Below are positions 43,311 to 51,697 of a stretch of 64,000 nucleotides of DNA, piece by piece. The DNA is taken from positions 1 through 64,000 of the forward strand of contig NZ_SUGA01000011.1 in the NCBI RefSeq assembly GCF_004963255.1. The letters are read 5' to 3'. The DNA comes from Mesorhizobium sp. (GTDB lineage: Bacteria > Pseudomonadota > Alphaproteobacteria > Rhizobiales > Rhizobiaceae). The position numbers and the translations under genes were made by a program. Position 1 is the stretch's first letter. Each line of letters begins with the position of its first letter. A model generated the notes under the pieces. It saw only the letters and a program-made list of their open reading frames with translations, ran no database searches and had not been told where the DNA came from.

Positions 43311-44837
43311 ATGATCCGGAAAAACATGCCCGCGCTTGCCGATCTCATCGAGGCCGACCACCAGGTCGAACATCACGCGCCCTGGCGGCGCGCAGTCGTC
43401 GCCCCGAAGGCCTGGAACCTCGCCGTCGAGCAGCTCGCCGCCGGACGCTGGAGCCTGCTCGGCCTGTGGGGGGAGCCGGACAAAGTGCATATGGCGCTTC
43501 TCGACGAGACGCAGACCATCGGCGTGATCAGCCTGGATTGCCGTGGCGGCCGTTACCCGTCGGTCGGCCAGCTCCATCCACCGGCGCTCCGGCTGGAACG
43601 GGCCGCGGCGGATCTTTTCGGGCTGGCGCCGCAAGGCCTGCCCGACACCCGCCGCTGGCTCGACCATGGCCAGTGGGGCATCAGCCACCCGCTGGCAGCG
43701 CGGCCCGGCGGGCCGGCGGCCGCGTCGTCCTACCGGTTCTTGGCGGCCGAGGGCGAGAGCCTCCACCAGATTCCCGTCGGGCCGGTGCATGCCGGCATCA
43801 TCGAGCCGGGGCATTTCCGCTTCACGGCAGGCGGCGAAACCGTGGTGCGGCTGGAGGAGCGGCTGGGCTATGTGCACAAGGGCATCGAAGGGTTGATGCA
43901 GGGCGCATCGATCGATCGTGCCGCGAAACTCGCGAGCCGGACTTCAGGCGACAGCACCGTCGCCTATTCGCTGGCCTTCGCCCGGGCTGTGGAGGCGGCG
44001 CTCGGCATCACGCCGCCGGCGCGCGCGATCTGGCTGCGGGCGCTGATGGCCGAATTTGAGCGCCTTGCCAACCATCTCGGCGACATCGGCGCCATCTGCA
44101 ACGACGCCGCCTTCGCGATCATGCACGCGCATTGCGGCGTGCTGCGCGAACGCGTGTTGCGCGCCGCCGATGCCGCCTTCGGCCATCGCCTGATGCGCGA
44201 CCGCATCCTGCCGGGCGGCACGGCAAGCGATCTGAACGAGGCGGGGGCGGATGCCATCCGGTCGCTGGTCGCGGAGATCAGGCGGCGCTTCCCGCATCTG
44301 GTCGAACTCTACGACAACACCGCCTCGCTGCAGGATCGCACGGTGGCGACCGGCCGGCTCAAGGTCGAGCTTGCCCGGCAATATGCCGCCGGCGGCTATG
44401 TGGGGCGCGCCTCGGGCCGCGATTTCGATGCTCGGCGCGCGCCGGGTTACGCGCCCTATGACGAGCTCGCCTTCGATGTACCGGTGCTGCAGGAGGGCGA
44501 CGTCAACGCGCGCGTCTGGATCCGCGTGCGGGAGGTCGAGCAGAGCCTGTCGCTGATCGAGCAGATTCTCGGGCGGCTGCCCACCGGCCCGACCCTCGTC
44601 GACCTCGCTGCGCCAGAAGGGCCGCGCGAAGGCATGGCGCTGGTCGAGGGTTTTCGCGGCGACATCCTTGCCTGGCTGCGCATCGGCGAGGACGGCCTGA
44701 TCGAGCGCTGCCACCTGCGCGACCCCTCATGGTTCCAGTGGCCGCTCTTGGAAGCGGCGATCGAAGGCAACATCGTCGCCGATTTCCCGCTCTGCAACAA
44801 ATCGTTCAACTGCTCCTATTCCGGCCACGACCTGTAG
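43311..44837 (+). CDS. hyfG: hydrogenase-like large subunit without NiFe-ligand cysteines (HyfG type)
   Basis: 508 residues, a fusion of a NuoC-like domain (about 1-140) with a NuoD/NiFe-large-subunit domain (about 165-508). Where active group 4 hydrogenases have R-x-C-G-x-C this protein reads R210-T-S212-G-D-S215. At the C-terminus, where D-P-C-x-x-C is expected, it reads N-C-S502-Y-S-G505. All four NiFe ligands are therefore replaced. It starts four bases after the hyfF stop. The complex is thus of the Ehr kind and should not make or use hydrogen; its substrate is unknown. Confidence 0.93.
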   Translation: MIRKNMPALADLIEADHQVEHHAPWRRAVVAPKAWNLAVEQLAAGRWSLLGLWGEPDKVHMALLDETQTIGVISLDCRGGRYPSVGQLHPPALRLERAAADLFGLAPQGLPDTRRWLDHGQWGISHPLAARPGGPAAASSYRFLAAEGESLHQIPVGPVHAGIIEPGHFRFTAGGETVVRLEERLGYVHKGIEGLMQGASIDRAAKLASRTSGDSTVAYSLAFARAVEAALGITPPARAIWLRALMAEFERLANHLGDIGAICNDAAFAIMHAHCGVLRERVLRAADAAFGHRLMRDRILPGGTASDLNEAGADAIRSLVAEIRRRFPHLVELYDNTASLQDRTVATGRLKVELARQYAAGGYVGRASGRDFDARRAPGYAPYDELAFDVPVLQEGDVNARVWIRVREVEQSLSLIEQILGRLPTGPTLVDLAAPEGPREGMALVEGFRGDILAWLRIGEDGLIERCHLRDPSWFQWPLLEAAIEGNIVADFPLCNKSFNCSYSGHDL

Positions 44838-44841
44838 AACC

Positions 44842-45390
44842 ATGCGAAAACTGCTCTTCGAAAGCCTGATCCGCCCGCCCCTGACGGAACGCGCGCCGCA
44901 AGTCAGCAATGCCGCGGTCGACGAGCTGGCGCGCGCGCTTGACGGCATGGCTCGCAGGAAACTCGGCCGGAGCCTGTCGATCCGCGCGGTCGATGCCGGT
45001 TCCTGCAATGGCTGCGAGCTCGAGATGCACGCACTCAATAACGCCTTCTACGACATCGAGCGCTTCGGCTTCCGCTTTGTCGCCTCGCCGCGCCATGCCG
45101 ACGTGCTGATGGTCACCGGGCCGGTCACCAAGAACATGCGCGAGGCGCTGAAGCGGACCTTTGAGGCGACGCCCAACCCGAAATGGGTGGTTGCACTGGG
45201 CGACTGCGCCAAGGACGGCGGCTGCTTCGCCGGCAGCTACGCCGTCGTCGGCGGCGTGTCGGACGTGGTGCCTGTCGACCTGCATATTCCAGGCTGCCCG
45301 CCGCGGCCGATCGAGATCCTCAAGGGATTGATCGCCCTGCTCGACGGCGCGAATGGGAAGGCCGGGAAGGCCGGCGCCGTCCAGGGCTGA
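44842..45390 (+). CDS. hyfI: hydrogenase-like small subunit with one 4Fe-4S site (HyfI/NuoB type)
   Basis: 182 residues of the NuoB family. The four ligands of the proximal 4Fe-4S cluster are present: Cys55 and Cys58 (GSCNGCELE), Cys122 (GDCAKDGG) and Cys152 (PGCPPRP). So the electron path is kept although the catalytic NiFe site of the partner is lost. It starts four bases after hyfG. No ferredoxin-like HyfA or HyfH gene follows. Confidence 0.94.
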   Translation: MRKLLFESLIRPPLTERAPQVSNAAVDELARALDGMARRKLGRSLSIRAVDAGSCNGCELEMHALNNAFYDIERFGFRFVASPRHADVLMVTGPVTKNMREALKRTFEATPNPKWVVALGDCAKDGGCFAGSYAVVGGVSDVVPVDLHIPGCPPRPIEILKGLIALLDGANGKAGKAGAVQG

Positions 45391-45417
45391 CTGCCGCAGT
45401 TTGCGGCCAACTCGGTC

Positions 45418-46314
45418 CTACCGGTCGACCACCAGCCGCAGCACCCTTAATGCCGGCGACAGCCGCACCTGCCTGCCCCAGTCGAAGGCGATGAAATCCT
45501 GCTCTATGCCGTCGGCGAAGATCACGCCGCCCTCGTTCATGCGCGAGGTGATGAAGAGCGGTTTCTCGGTGATCTTTCCCGCCCGCAGTTTCGTCGCGGT
45601 GGCGATGCTTGGGAAGGGCTCGCGCACCCAGAAGCCGACCGCATGTTCCTCGCGGCCGAGCGACAGCTCCAGATGCGTCGCTTCCATGATCGAGCGCGCC
45701 CAGCCGGTTGCGCCGGTGCCGGAGGCGACGATGAGGCCGCTGGAGGAATGGTCCTCCGCCTCGCCTTCCGCCTCGATCCGGTAGCGGGCCGACTGGTGGC
45801 TGCGATGGCCGACGAAAATCTCGTTGAGCGCAAGCAGCGTCTCGCCTTCGCCGAGCTCTGCCTGGACCATGGTGCGCGACTCCATGTCGACATCGCCCGC
45901 GGCGCTGGCGACAAGCAGCCTGGCCAGCCTGCCGGCGCCGATGCGCACCAGCACGCCGTCATAGAGGTCGGGCGCCGGATTGACGCCGAGCACTGGCTGG
46001 CCGTTGAGATATTTGGCGACATTGGCGACCAGCCCGTCCTGCCCGACGGCGACAATGACGTCGTCGGGCGCGAACAGGAAGCGGTTGAGGTCGGCGCGGC
46101 TCACCAGGGTCTGGCGCCAGTCGGCCGGCACCGAGGCGCGCGCCGTGCCCAGCACGGCGTGGAAACGGTCATGCCGGGCCTCGACGTCTTCCAGCCGCTG
46201 GCCTCGCGTCTCGAGAAAGAAGCGAGCCTGGCCACGCGTCGCGTGATGCGCGATCAGCAGCTCGTAGTCGGTCTCGCGCGTCACGAAGACCGCGCGGGGA
46301 CGGTTCGCGGCCAT
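45418..46314 (-). CDS. divergent NAD-kinase-family protein
   Basis: 298 residues. The nucleotide loop reads GQDGL (91-95) where NAD kinases have GGDGT; Asp93 is kept. LNEIFVG (163-169) matches the NE motif, and SSGLIVASGTGATGW (191-205) matches the SDGLIVATPTGS loop. The frame is intact. It is the third gene of an operon with the NrtR-like regulator and the SPFH protein, 10 bases after the latter. An NAD(P)-binding or kinase activity is likely; the changed loop suggests altered substrate use. Confidence 0.85.
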   Translation of the reverse strand: MAANRPRAVFVTRETDYELLIAHHATRGQARFFLETRGQRLEDVEARHDRFHAVLGTARASVPADWRQTLVSRADLNRFLFAPDDVIVAVGQDGLVANVAKYLNGQPVLGVNPAPDLYDGVLVRIGAGRLARLLVASAAGDVDMESRTMVQAELGEGETLLALNEIFVGHRSHQSARYRIEAEGEAEDHSSSGLIVASGTGATGWARSIMEATHLELSLGREEHAVGFWVREPFPSIATATKLRAGKITEKPLFITSRMNEGGVIFADGIEQDFIAFDWGRQVRLSPALRVLRLVVDR

Positions 46315-46324
46315 GGCTCGCTCC

Positions 46325-47308
46325 TTACCGGCCTTCGATCACCGCCGGGCCCTTGCGGAATTCTCCAAGCACCGTGGCGAGCAGGTCGGGCGTGACGTTG
46401 ACATGCTCGATCTTGTCCAGCTTGCCGGCGAGCTGCTGCGCGGCGAGGCCAAGCAGGATCGCGGGCGGCAGATCGCGGTAGATGGCAATATGCTGCCGTT
46501 CGGCTTCTGCCTTCGCGCCCTCGATGGCGCGGATCCGCTCGGCCTCGGCGCCGGCTTCGATCTGCTGCGCCTCGGCCGCGCCGGTCGCGCGGTTGCGGGC
46601 GTTCTCGGCCTCTTCGGCGATGAGCAGCTTCTCGCGCCGCGCCAGCTCGGTCTTGTTCGCCAGCTCGTTCTCGGCGATGGCACGCTCCTTCTCCACGGCA
46701 AGCGCCCGGCGCTGGAAGGTCGCCTCGTCGGCCTTCTGCTGCAGCGCCTCGAAGGTCGGCGTCTGCAGCGCCCGCTCGAGCTCGCTGGTCGGCGTCAAAT
46801 TGGTGAGCCTGACCGCGACGGCGGCGACACCGATGTCGGTCAGCGCGGGATCGGCGGCGACCAGCGCCTGCAACCGCTCGCGCAACGGCGCCGGGCCGGC
46901 GTCGAGCAAAGCGCGCACCGGCGCCTGGCCGAGATATTGCTGCACGGCCTGGTTGGCGATGCCGGCGATGCGCGCCTGGATCTTCTCGATCGGCTCACCG
47001 CGCAGCTTGCCGGTCCTGAGATCGATGCTGAAGTCGACGCGTTCGGCGAGCCGCGCCGGATCGACCACATGCCAGCCGATCGTGCCCTGCACACCGACGG
47101 ACTGGAAATCCTGGCTGCGGCCCTTGACGAATAAGGTCATCTCGCGATCGTCCATCGGCAGCTCGGCGATGCTGGCGGTCTCGGGCACAAACCAGAAGAC
47201 CAGACCGCGGCCGCTCTGCATTTCGCGGCCGTTGCGGTAGCGGATGACGTGGCTGCTTGCCTCGCTGCGAAGCTGGGCGATGAAGCCGAAACTGCGGATG
47301 GTGGCCAT
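46325..47308 (-). CDS. SPFH/band-7 domain protein
   Basis: 327 residues. The SPFH domain spans about residues 15-200. It is followed by an Ala/Glu-rich coiled coil (about 215-290, EAENARNRATGAAEAQQIEA) and a short C-terminal segment. No N-terminal membrane helix is obvious, unlike flotillins. The start MATIRSFG at 47308 lies 13 bases after the stop of the Nudix gene. Such proteins form ring or membrane-linked oligomers; the partner here is unknown. Confidence 0.88.
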   Translation of the reverse strand: MATIRSFGFIAQLRSEASSHVIRYRNGREMQSGRGLVFWFVPETASIAELPMDDREMTLFVKGRSQDFQSVGVQGTIGWHVVDPARLAERVDFSIDLRTGKLRGEPIEKIQARIAGIANQAVQQYLGQAPVRALLDAGPAPLRERLQALVAADPALTDIGVAAVAVRLTNLTPTSELERALQTPTFEALQQKADEATFQRRALAVEKERAIAENELANKTELARREKLLIAEEAENARNRATGAAEAQQIEAGAEAERIRAIEGAKAEAERQHIAIYRDLPPAILLGLAAQQLAGKLDKIEHVNVTPDLLATVLGEFRKGPAVIEGR

Positions 47309-47321
47309 GATGGTCTCTCCC

Positions 47322-48053
47322 TCAATCAGCCATGAGACGTTGGAAACGATAGAGCTCGGCCGGGCGGAAGGCGGCGCCCGATTCATAGGCGCCGGTCGCC
47401 ATCAGCCAGCCCTTGTCGAGTTGGCGCCGGCGGAAGGCCGGCTTGTTGAGCGCAGTGCCCAGGATCGCCTCATGCACATCCTGCAGCTGCCGCAACGTGA
47501 AGAGTTCGGGCAGCAGCGCGAAGGCGACATCGGAATAGTCGAGCTTGCCGCGCAGCCTGAGCATCGCCGTCGCCAGGATATCGGCATGATCGAAAGCGAG
47601 CGTCAGTTTTTCGCCGCCCGGCGCGAGCATATCGACCGGCCCGCCGGTCTCTCCGGCCCAGGCCACATGGATCGCGGCCGGCAGCAGCGCCGGCTTCACG
47701 CCGAGCGCCGCATCGAAGGCCTGCTCGGTGAGCAGCGCCAGATAGGCGACGCTGATGATGCGCATGCGCGGATCGCGTTCCACCGCGCCGAATGTGTAGA
47801 GCTGCTCGAGATGCGCCTCGGCCATGCCGGCCTTTTCGCGCAGCACGCGCGCGGCGGCCGCGTCGAGGGATTCGTCGATGCCGACAAAGCCGCCGGGCAG
47901 CGCCCAGCGCCCCACATGCGGAAGCTGGTCGCGCTTGACCAGCAGCACGGCCGGCCGGCCGGCGCGGATACCGAGCAGCACAAGGTCGACCGCCACCGAC
48001 GGCCGCTGGAAGGCGCTCGGGTCGTAGTCGTTGAGGAAATCGGTCTCGTTCAT
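47322..48053 (-). CDS. NrtR-like Nudix-domain transcriptional regulator
   Basis: 243 residues. A Nudix fold (about 18-150) is followed by a winged-helix domain with LFTLRQLQDVHEAILG and FRRRQLDKGWL (about 175-215), the hallmark of NrtR regulators of NAD metabolism. The Nudix box is degenerate: Gly55, Glu61 and Arg69 are kept, but the next Glu is Val70 and the second Glu of the EE pair is Lys74, so hydrolysis is unlikely. It heads a three-gene operon. GGAG is about ten bases upstream of ATG 48053, and a palindrome lies at 48079. Confidence 0.9.
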   Translation of the reverse strand: MNETDFLNDYDPSAFQRPSVAVDLVLLGIRAGRPAVLLVKRDQLPHVGRWALPGGFVGIDESLDAAAARVLREKAGMAEAHLEQLYTFGAVERDPRMRIISVAYLALLTEQAFDAALGVKPALLPAAIHVAWAGETGGPVDMLAPGGEKLTLAFDHADILATAMLRLRGKLDYSDVAFALLPELFTLRQLQDVHEAILGTALNKPAFRRRQLDKGWLMATGAYESGAAFRPAELYRFQRLMAD

Positions 48054-48078
48054 CGAACGCTCCATTAATATGCATGAT

Positions 48079-48103
48079 ACATATATCTGTCGTGAATATA
48101 TGT
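48079..48103. promoter_or_regulatory. palindromic operator of the NrtR-like operon
   Basis: ACATATAT (48079-48086) and ATATATGT (48096-48103) are perfect inverted arms with a nine-base spacer. It lies 26 bases before the regulator start and 184 bases before the divergent MFS gene. A 25-bp AT-rich dyad in a GC-rich genome is likely a regulator site. Confidence 0.65.
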
Positions 48104-48286
48104 CAATGATGAGTTTTGAGGTCGATGATGAGCGCCCTCTTGGCACTGGTGATGAGGCTTTCGTGCAGAGGACAGATGGCTTCCCGAGCGGGCCGAATAG
48201 TGCATTATCCGGGATATCGATCGCGCCAGACATTCCTTGCTTTCTACCGCAGTCGAGCCGCCAAGTGCCTCAGCAGGAGCAGTGCC

Positions 48287-49462
48287 ATGCCCAGCCGCTG
48301 GACCATCCTTGCCGTTCTGTTCGTCGCCCGCGCCGCGATGGCGGTGCAATTCCAGAGTATCGCGGCCATTGCACCGGAATTGGGCAAGGCGCTCGATGCA
48401 AACCTCGCCGACATCGGCGTGCTCATTGGTCTGTACTTCGCCCCGGGCGTTGCGCTGGCGCTTCCCGGCGGCGCGATCGGCAGGCGCATCGGCGACAAGG
48501 CAAGCGTGCTCGCCGGCCTGGCGATGATGCTGGCCGGCGAGATGCTGCTTTTCACCTCGACCGCATGGAGCGTGCAGATCGCGGGACGGTTGATCTCCGG
48601 GGTCGGAGGCGTGCTGCTGAACGTGCTGATGACCAAGATGGTCGTCGACTGGTTTACGGGCCGGCGGATCGCCACGGCGATGGCGATCTTCATCAACTCT
48701 TGGCCGCTGGGCATCGCCCTCACGCTCGCCGGGCTGCCGCTGATAGGGGCGGAATTCGGCATAGCGGGCACGCAGATTGCCGTGATGGCGCTCATCGTCG
48801 CGGCGCTTGCGCTGGTGGGATTCCTCTACCAGCCACCCGGACCCGCCGCTCCGGCTTCAGCGGAAGGCTCGCGGCTTGCGAAGCCTGCTGTCTGGGCCGT
48901 GCTGCTGGCGGGTTTGATCTGGGCCTTCTACAATGTCGGCTTCGCCATGATCTTCAGTTTCGCGCCGTCGATGCTGGTCGAGCGCGGCTGGTCGACCGCC
49001 GCCGCCGGCTCGGCCGTCAGCATCGTGCTGTGGCTCGCGGCTCTTTCGGTTCCGCTCGGAGGCTACCTCGCGGATCAGAGCAGGAGCCGCAACGCCATGC
49101 TGGCGACAAGCTGTCTCGCTTTCGCTGCCTTGGTCCTCTTGCTATGGCGCGGTTCAGCGGTGCTGCCCACCATGGTTGTGCTCGGCCTGGTCTGCGGGCT
49201 GCCGGCCGGAGCGATCATGAGCCTGCCGGCGCGGGTGCTGGCGCCGGCGACCCGCGCGCTGGGAATGGGGCTCTTTTACACGGTCTACTACGCCACGATG
49301 CTGGTTGCGCCTTGGCTCGGCGGCAAGCTTGCGCTTTGGACGGGCAGCGCCGGCGCGGCGCTCGGCCTCGGCTCGGCGGCTCTTCTAACCTGCCCGATTC
49401 TTTTGTGGGGGTTCGAACGCCGGCTGCTCGTGCAGGCCCGAACGGCACCGCAGGCGGGCTGA
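48287..49462 (+). CDS. MFS transporter
   Basis: 391 residues with 12 membrane segments. The cytoplasmic loop 2-3 has the MFS signature GGAIGRRIGDKASV (about 59-72), and loop 8-9 has GGYLADQSRSR. It resembles CynX/NimT-like or nitrate-family porters in size; the substrate is not predictable. CAGGAG lies seven bases before ATG 48287. A frame opening at 48116 is longer without support. Confidence 0.87.
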   Translation: MPSRWTILAVLFVARAAMAVQFQSIAAIAPELGKALDANLADIGVLIGLYFAPGVALALPGGAIGRRIGDKASVLAGLAMMLAGEMLLFTSTAWSVQIAGRLISGVGGVLLNVLMTKMVVDWFTGRRIATAMAIFINSWPLGIALTLAGLPLIGAEFGIAGTQIAVMALIVAALALVGFLYQPPGPAAPASAEGSRLAKPAVWAVLLAGLIWAFYNVGFAMIFSFAPSMLVERGWSTAAAGSAVSIVLWLAALSVPLGGYLADQSRSRNAMLATSCLAFAALVLLLWRGSAVLPTMVVLGLVCGLPAGAIMSLPARVLAPATRALGMGLFYTVYYATMLVAPWLGGKLALWTGSAGAALGLGSAALLTCPILLWGFERRLLVQARTAPQAG

Positions 49463-49544
49463 GACCCTTACCAATTTTCCGCCGTCGAAGCGAGGATGGG
49501 CGCCGCCCGAAGACGCAAGCCTCGGCCCGATCAAGGCGCAGGGC

Positions 49545-50588
49545 TCATCGGGCGGAGGTCGGCGGCGGCGCCACGGATTGCGCCACGACCGGCGCGCAGC
49601 TGTCGCCGACCACCAGCGAGGGCTGGAAGACGACGTTGCGCGGTTCGGCAGGACCGCCACGCCTGATCTGATCGACGAGAAGCCGCACCGCCTCGTTGGT
49701 CATGTCGACAAGCGGATGCTCGGTGCGCGTCAAGCGCGGGCGCAAGCCTCCGATGCCAGGGATGGTATCGGTGGAAGCGATGGAGATGTCGCCCGGACAG
49801 CGCAGGCCGAGATCCGCGACTGCCCGCATCACGCCGAGCGCCATCAGACCGCTCGCGACATAGAGCGCCGTTGGCCGCGCCGGCTGTTCCAACAGGCTGC
49901 GCGCCACCGAATAGGCGGCATCCTCGCGGAACTCACCCGAGCGTATGTAGCGCGATTCAAGCGTCAGGCCTCGCGACCGCATGGCCGCCAGCATCCCGTC
50001 GAGGCGGCCCCGCCCGGTGGTGACATGCAGCGGGCCGGTGATCGTGCCCAGGCGGGTATGGCCGAGATCGAGCAGATATTCCGTCGCCTGCCGGCCGGCC
50101 GATATATTGTCGATCGTCACCGTGTCCGACCTGTCATCGGCGACGGTGCGGCCGAACAGCACGGTCGGGATCGGCTTGCCGTCGGGATCGTTCTGCAGGT
50201 GCTCCGTCGAATCGCCGACCGGGACCAGGATTACCCCGTCGCAGGAGAGTGTGCGCACGCGGGCGAGGATGCGACGCTCGAGCTCCGGCTTCTCGTCGCT
50301 GTTGAAGATCAGCAGCGAATATCCCCAGGCGGCGACCGCCGCTTCCGCCGCCCACACGACGCGCGAGAAGAAAGGATTGGCGAGGTCGGCGACGACCAGC
50401 GCGATCAACTGGCTGCGGCCGCGCTTCAGGTTCCGCGCGGCGAGCGAGGGCGCATAGTTGAGGTCGCGGACGGCGGACAGGACGCGGGCGCGCAATTCCG
50501 CGCTCACATAAGCGGAATCGTTGATCACCGCCGACACTGTCGCCGTCGATACCCCCGCCGCACGAGCAACGTCCTTGATGGTGGCCAT
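49545..50588 (-). CDS. LacI-family repressor of the sugar ABC operon
   Basis: 347 residues. The helix-turn-helix and hinge (residues 1-60: TIKDVARAAGVSTATVSAVIN) precede a periplasmic-binding-like effector domain (about 62-335). It is divergent from the ABC operon, with a perfect dyad in between. The start MATIKDV at 50588 is the family N-terminus; the longer frame to 50855 is rejected. The effector is probably the transported sugar or a derivative. Confidence 0.94.
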   Translation of the reverse strand: MATIKDVARAAGVSTATVSAVINDSAYVSAELRARVLSAVRDLNYAPSLAARNLKRGRSQLIALVVADLANPFFSRVVWAAEAAVAAWGYSLLIFNSDEKPELERRILARVRTLSCDGVILVPVGDSTEHLQNDPDGKPIPTVLFGRTVADDRSDTVTIDNISAGRQATEYLLDLGHTRLGTITGPLHVTTGRGRLDGMLAAMRSRGLTLESRYIRSGEFREDAAYSVARSLLEQPARPTALYVASGLMALGVMRAVADLGLRCPGDISIASTDTIPGIGGLRPRLTRTEHPLVDMTNEAVRLLVDQIRRGGPAEPRNVVFQPSLVVGDSCAPVVAQSVAPPPTSAR

Positions 50589-50599
50589 AGCGAACCCAG

Positions 50600-50611
50600 C
50601 TAATCGATTAG
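50600..50611. promoter_or_regulatory. LacI-type operator next to the repressor start
   Basis: CTAATCGATTAG is a perfect 12-base palindrome with the central CG typical of LacI-family operators, 12 bases before the repressor start. Confidence 0.65.
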
Positions 50612-50666
50612 TTGAGTTTTGAGCGCCAGAATGGCCTTTGTCTAGGCTAAATAACCGAAAATTTGC

Positions 50667-50708
50667 TTGATTGCCGTTGTTATCCGCATAATCTAGCGAA
50701 ACGGTTCG
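50667..50708 (+). promoter_or_regulatory. putative promoter and second operator of the sugar ABC operon
   Basis: TTGATT (50667-50672) and TAATCT (50689-50694) are 16 bases apart. Just downstream CGAAACGGTTCG (50697-50708) is a near-palindrome centred on CG-type sequence, well placed to block transcription. Confidence 0.5.
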
Positions 50709-50742
50709 GCGAGGTAGGCGCCGTACGCAAAGGGAGGAGATC

Positions 50743-51678
50743 ATGAAGTGGATAGTCATTGGGGCCGCGTTGGCGGCCGCGGCCGCAGCGGTTCCCGCTC
50801 GGGCGGACACGCCGCTGGTCGGTATCGTCTCGATCTCGGCGACGGAGGCGAACAACGCCCGCTATATCGTCGGCGCCAAAGCCGCCGCCAAGGAGATCGG
50901 CTGGGACGTTTCCGTCATCGATGCGGCGGGCAGCGCCGACCAGGCGAATGCCGCGATCCAGAATTTCGCGCAGCGCGGCTCGGCGGCAATCGTCGATATG
51001 GTGTTTCCCTATTCCTCGATCGGGGCCGGGCTCCAGGCCGCCAAGTCGGCCAATATCCCGGTCGTGACCTGGGGCGGCGGGCTGGGAAGCTCGGTCGCCG
51101 CCACCAATGGGTCGGGCGGGCCGATGGTGGTGCCGGTCAATGAGCTGATGCTGAAAACCATGAGCGGCAAGGGCTCCATCCTGGCGCTGACCTATCACAC
51201 AGGCGAGGTCTGCCGGAATCGCGAGGTCGAGCTCGACAAGGCGCTTGCGGCCAATCCCGACATCAAGGTCACGAAGAACGAGGTGCGCATCCCCGGCTAT
51301 TTCGAGGATGGCGCGCAATATGCCAATGCCTGGCTGGCCTCGCATCCGGCAGGCCAGGAGAATCTCGCCATCTGGGGCTGCTGGGACGATCCGGCGATCG
51401 GCGCCATCGGCTCGCTCAGGGCGCAGGGCCGCGACGACGTCAAGGTCTATGGCGTCAACGGCAACGCGCAGGCGCTGGAGAACATAAAGAACGGCTTCAT
51501 GACCGCGACCGCCTGGCAGGACAGCTATACAGAAGGCTACAATATGATCAAACTGCTGCCGGAGATCCGCAAGGCCGGCGCGGACTGGACGCCGAAGGCG
51601 GTGGAGGTGCCCGCGGTGCTCGTCACCAAGGACACTATCGACGACTTCACCGCCAAGCATCCGGACGCCATGAAATAG
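50743..51678 (+). CDS. sugar ABC transporter substrate-binding protein
   Basis: 311 residues. A signal peptide (1-21, MKWIVIGAALAAA then VPARA) is followed by a type I periplasmic-binding fold, with NAAIQNFAQRGSAAIVDM and the GVNGNAQALENIKNG hinge region. It belongs to the ribose/xylose/rhizopine-like class (PBP1-ABC). It is the first gene of a LacI-regulated transport operon. The sugar cannot be named from sequence. Confidence 0.92.
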   Translation: MKWIVIGAALAAAAAAVPARADTPLVGIVSISATEANNARYIVGAKAAAKEIGWDVSVIDAAGSADQANAAIQNFAQRGSAAIVDMVFPYSSIGAGLQAAKSANIPVVTWGGGLGSSVAATNGSGGPMVVPVNELMLKTMSGKGSILALTYHTGEVCRNREVELDKALAANPDIKVTKNEVRIPGYFEDGAQYANAWLASHPAGQENLAIWGCWDDPAIGAIGSLRAQGRDDVKVYGVNGNAQALENIKNGFMTATAWQDSYTEGYNMIKLLPEIRKAGADWTPKAVEVPAVLVTKDTIDDFTAKHPDAMK

Positions 51679-51697
51679 GAACCTCAACGCTTCACCC

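Noticed and set aside
43311..44837. Calling the hyf operon an active hydrogen-evolving hydrogenase 4
   Set aside because: NiFe ligands are absent in the large subunit, and no maturation or ferredoxin subunit genes are seen.
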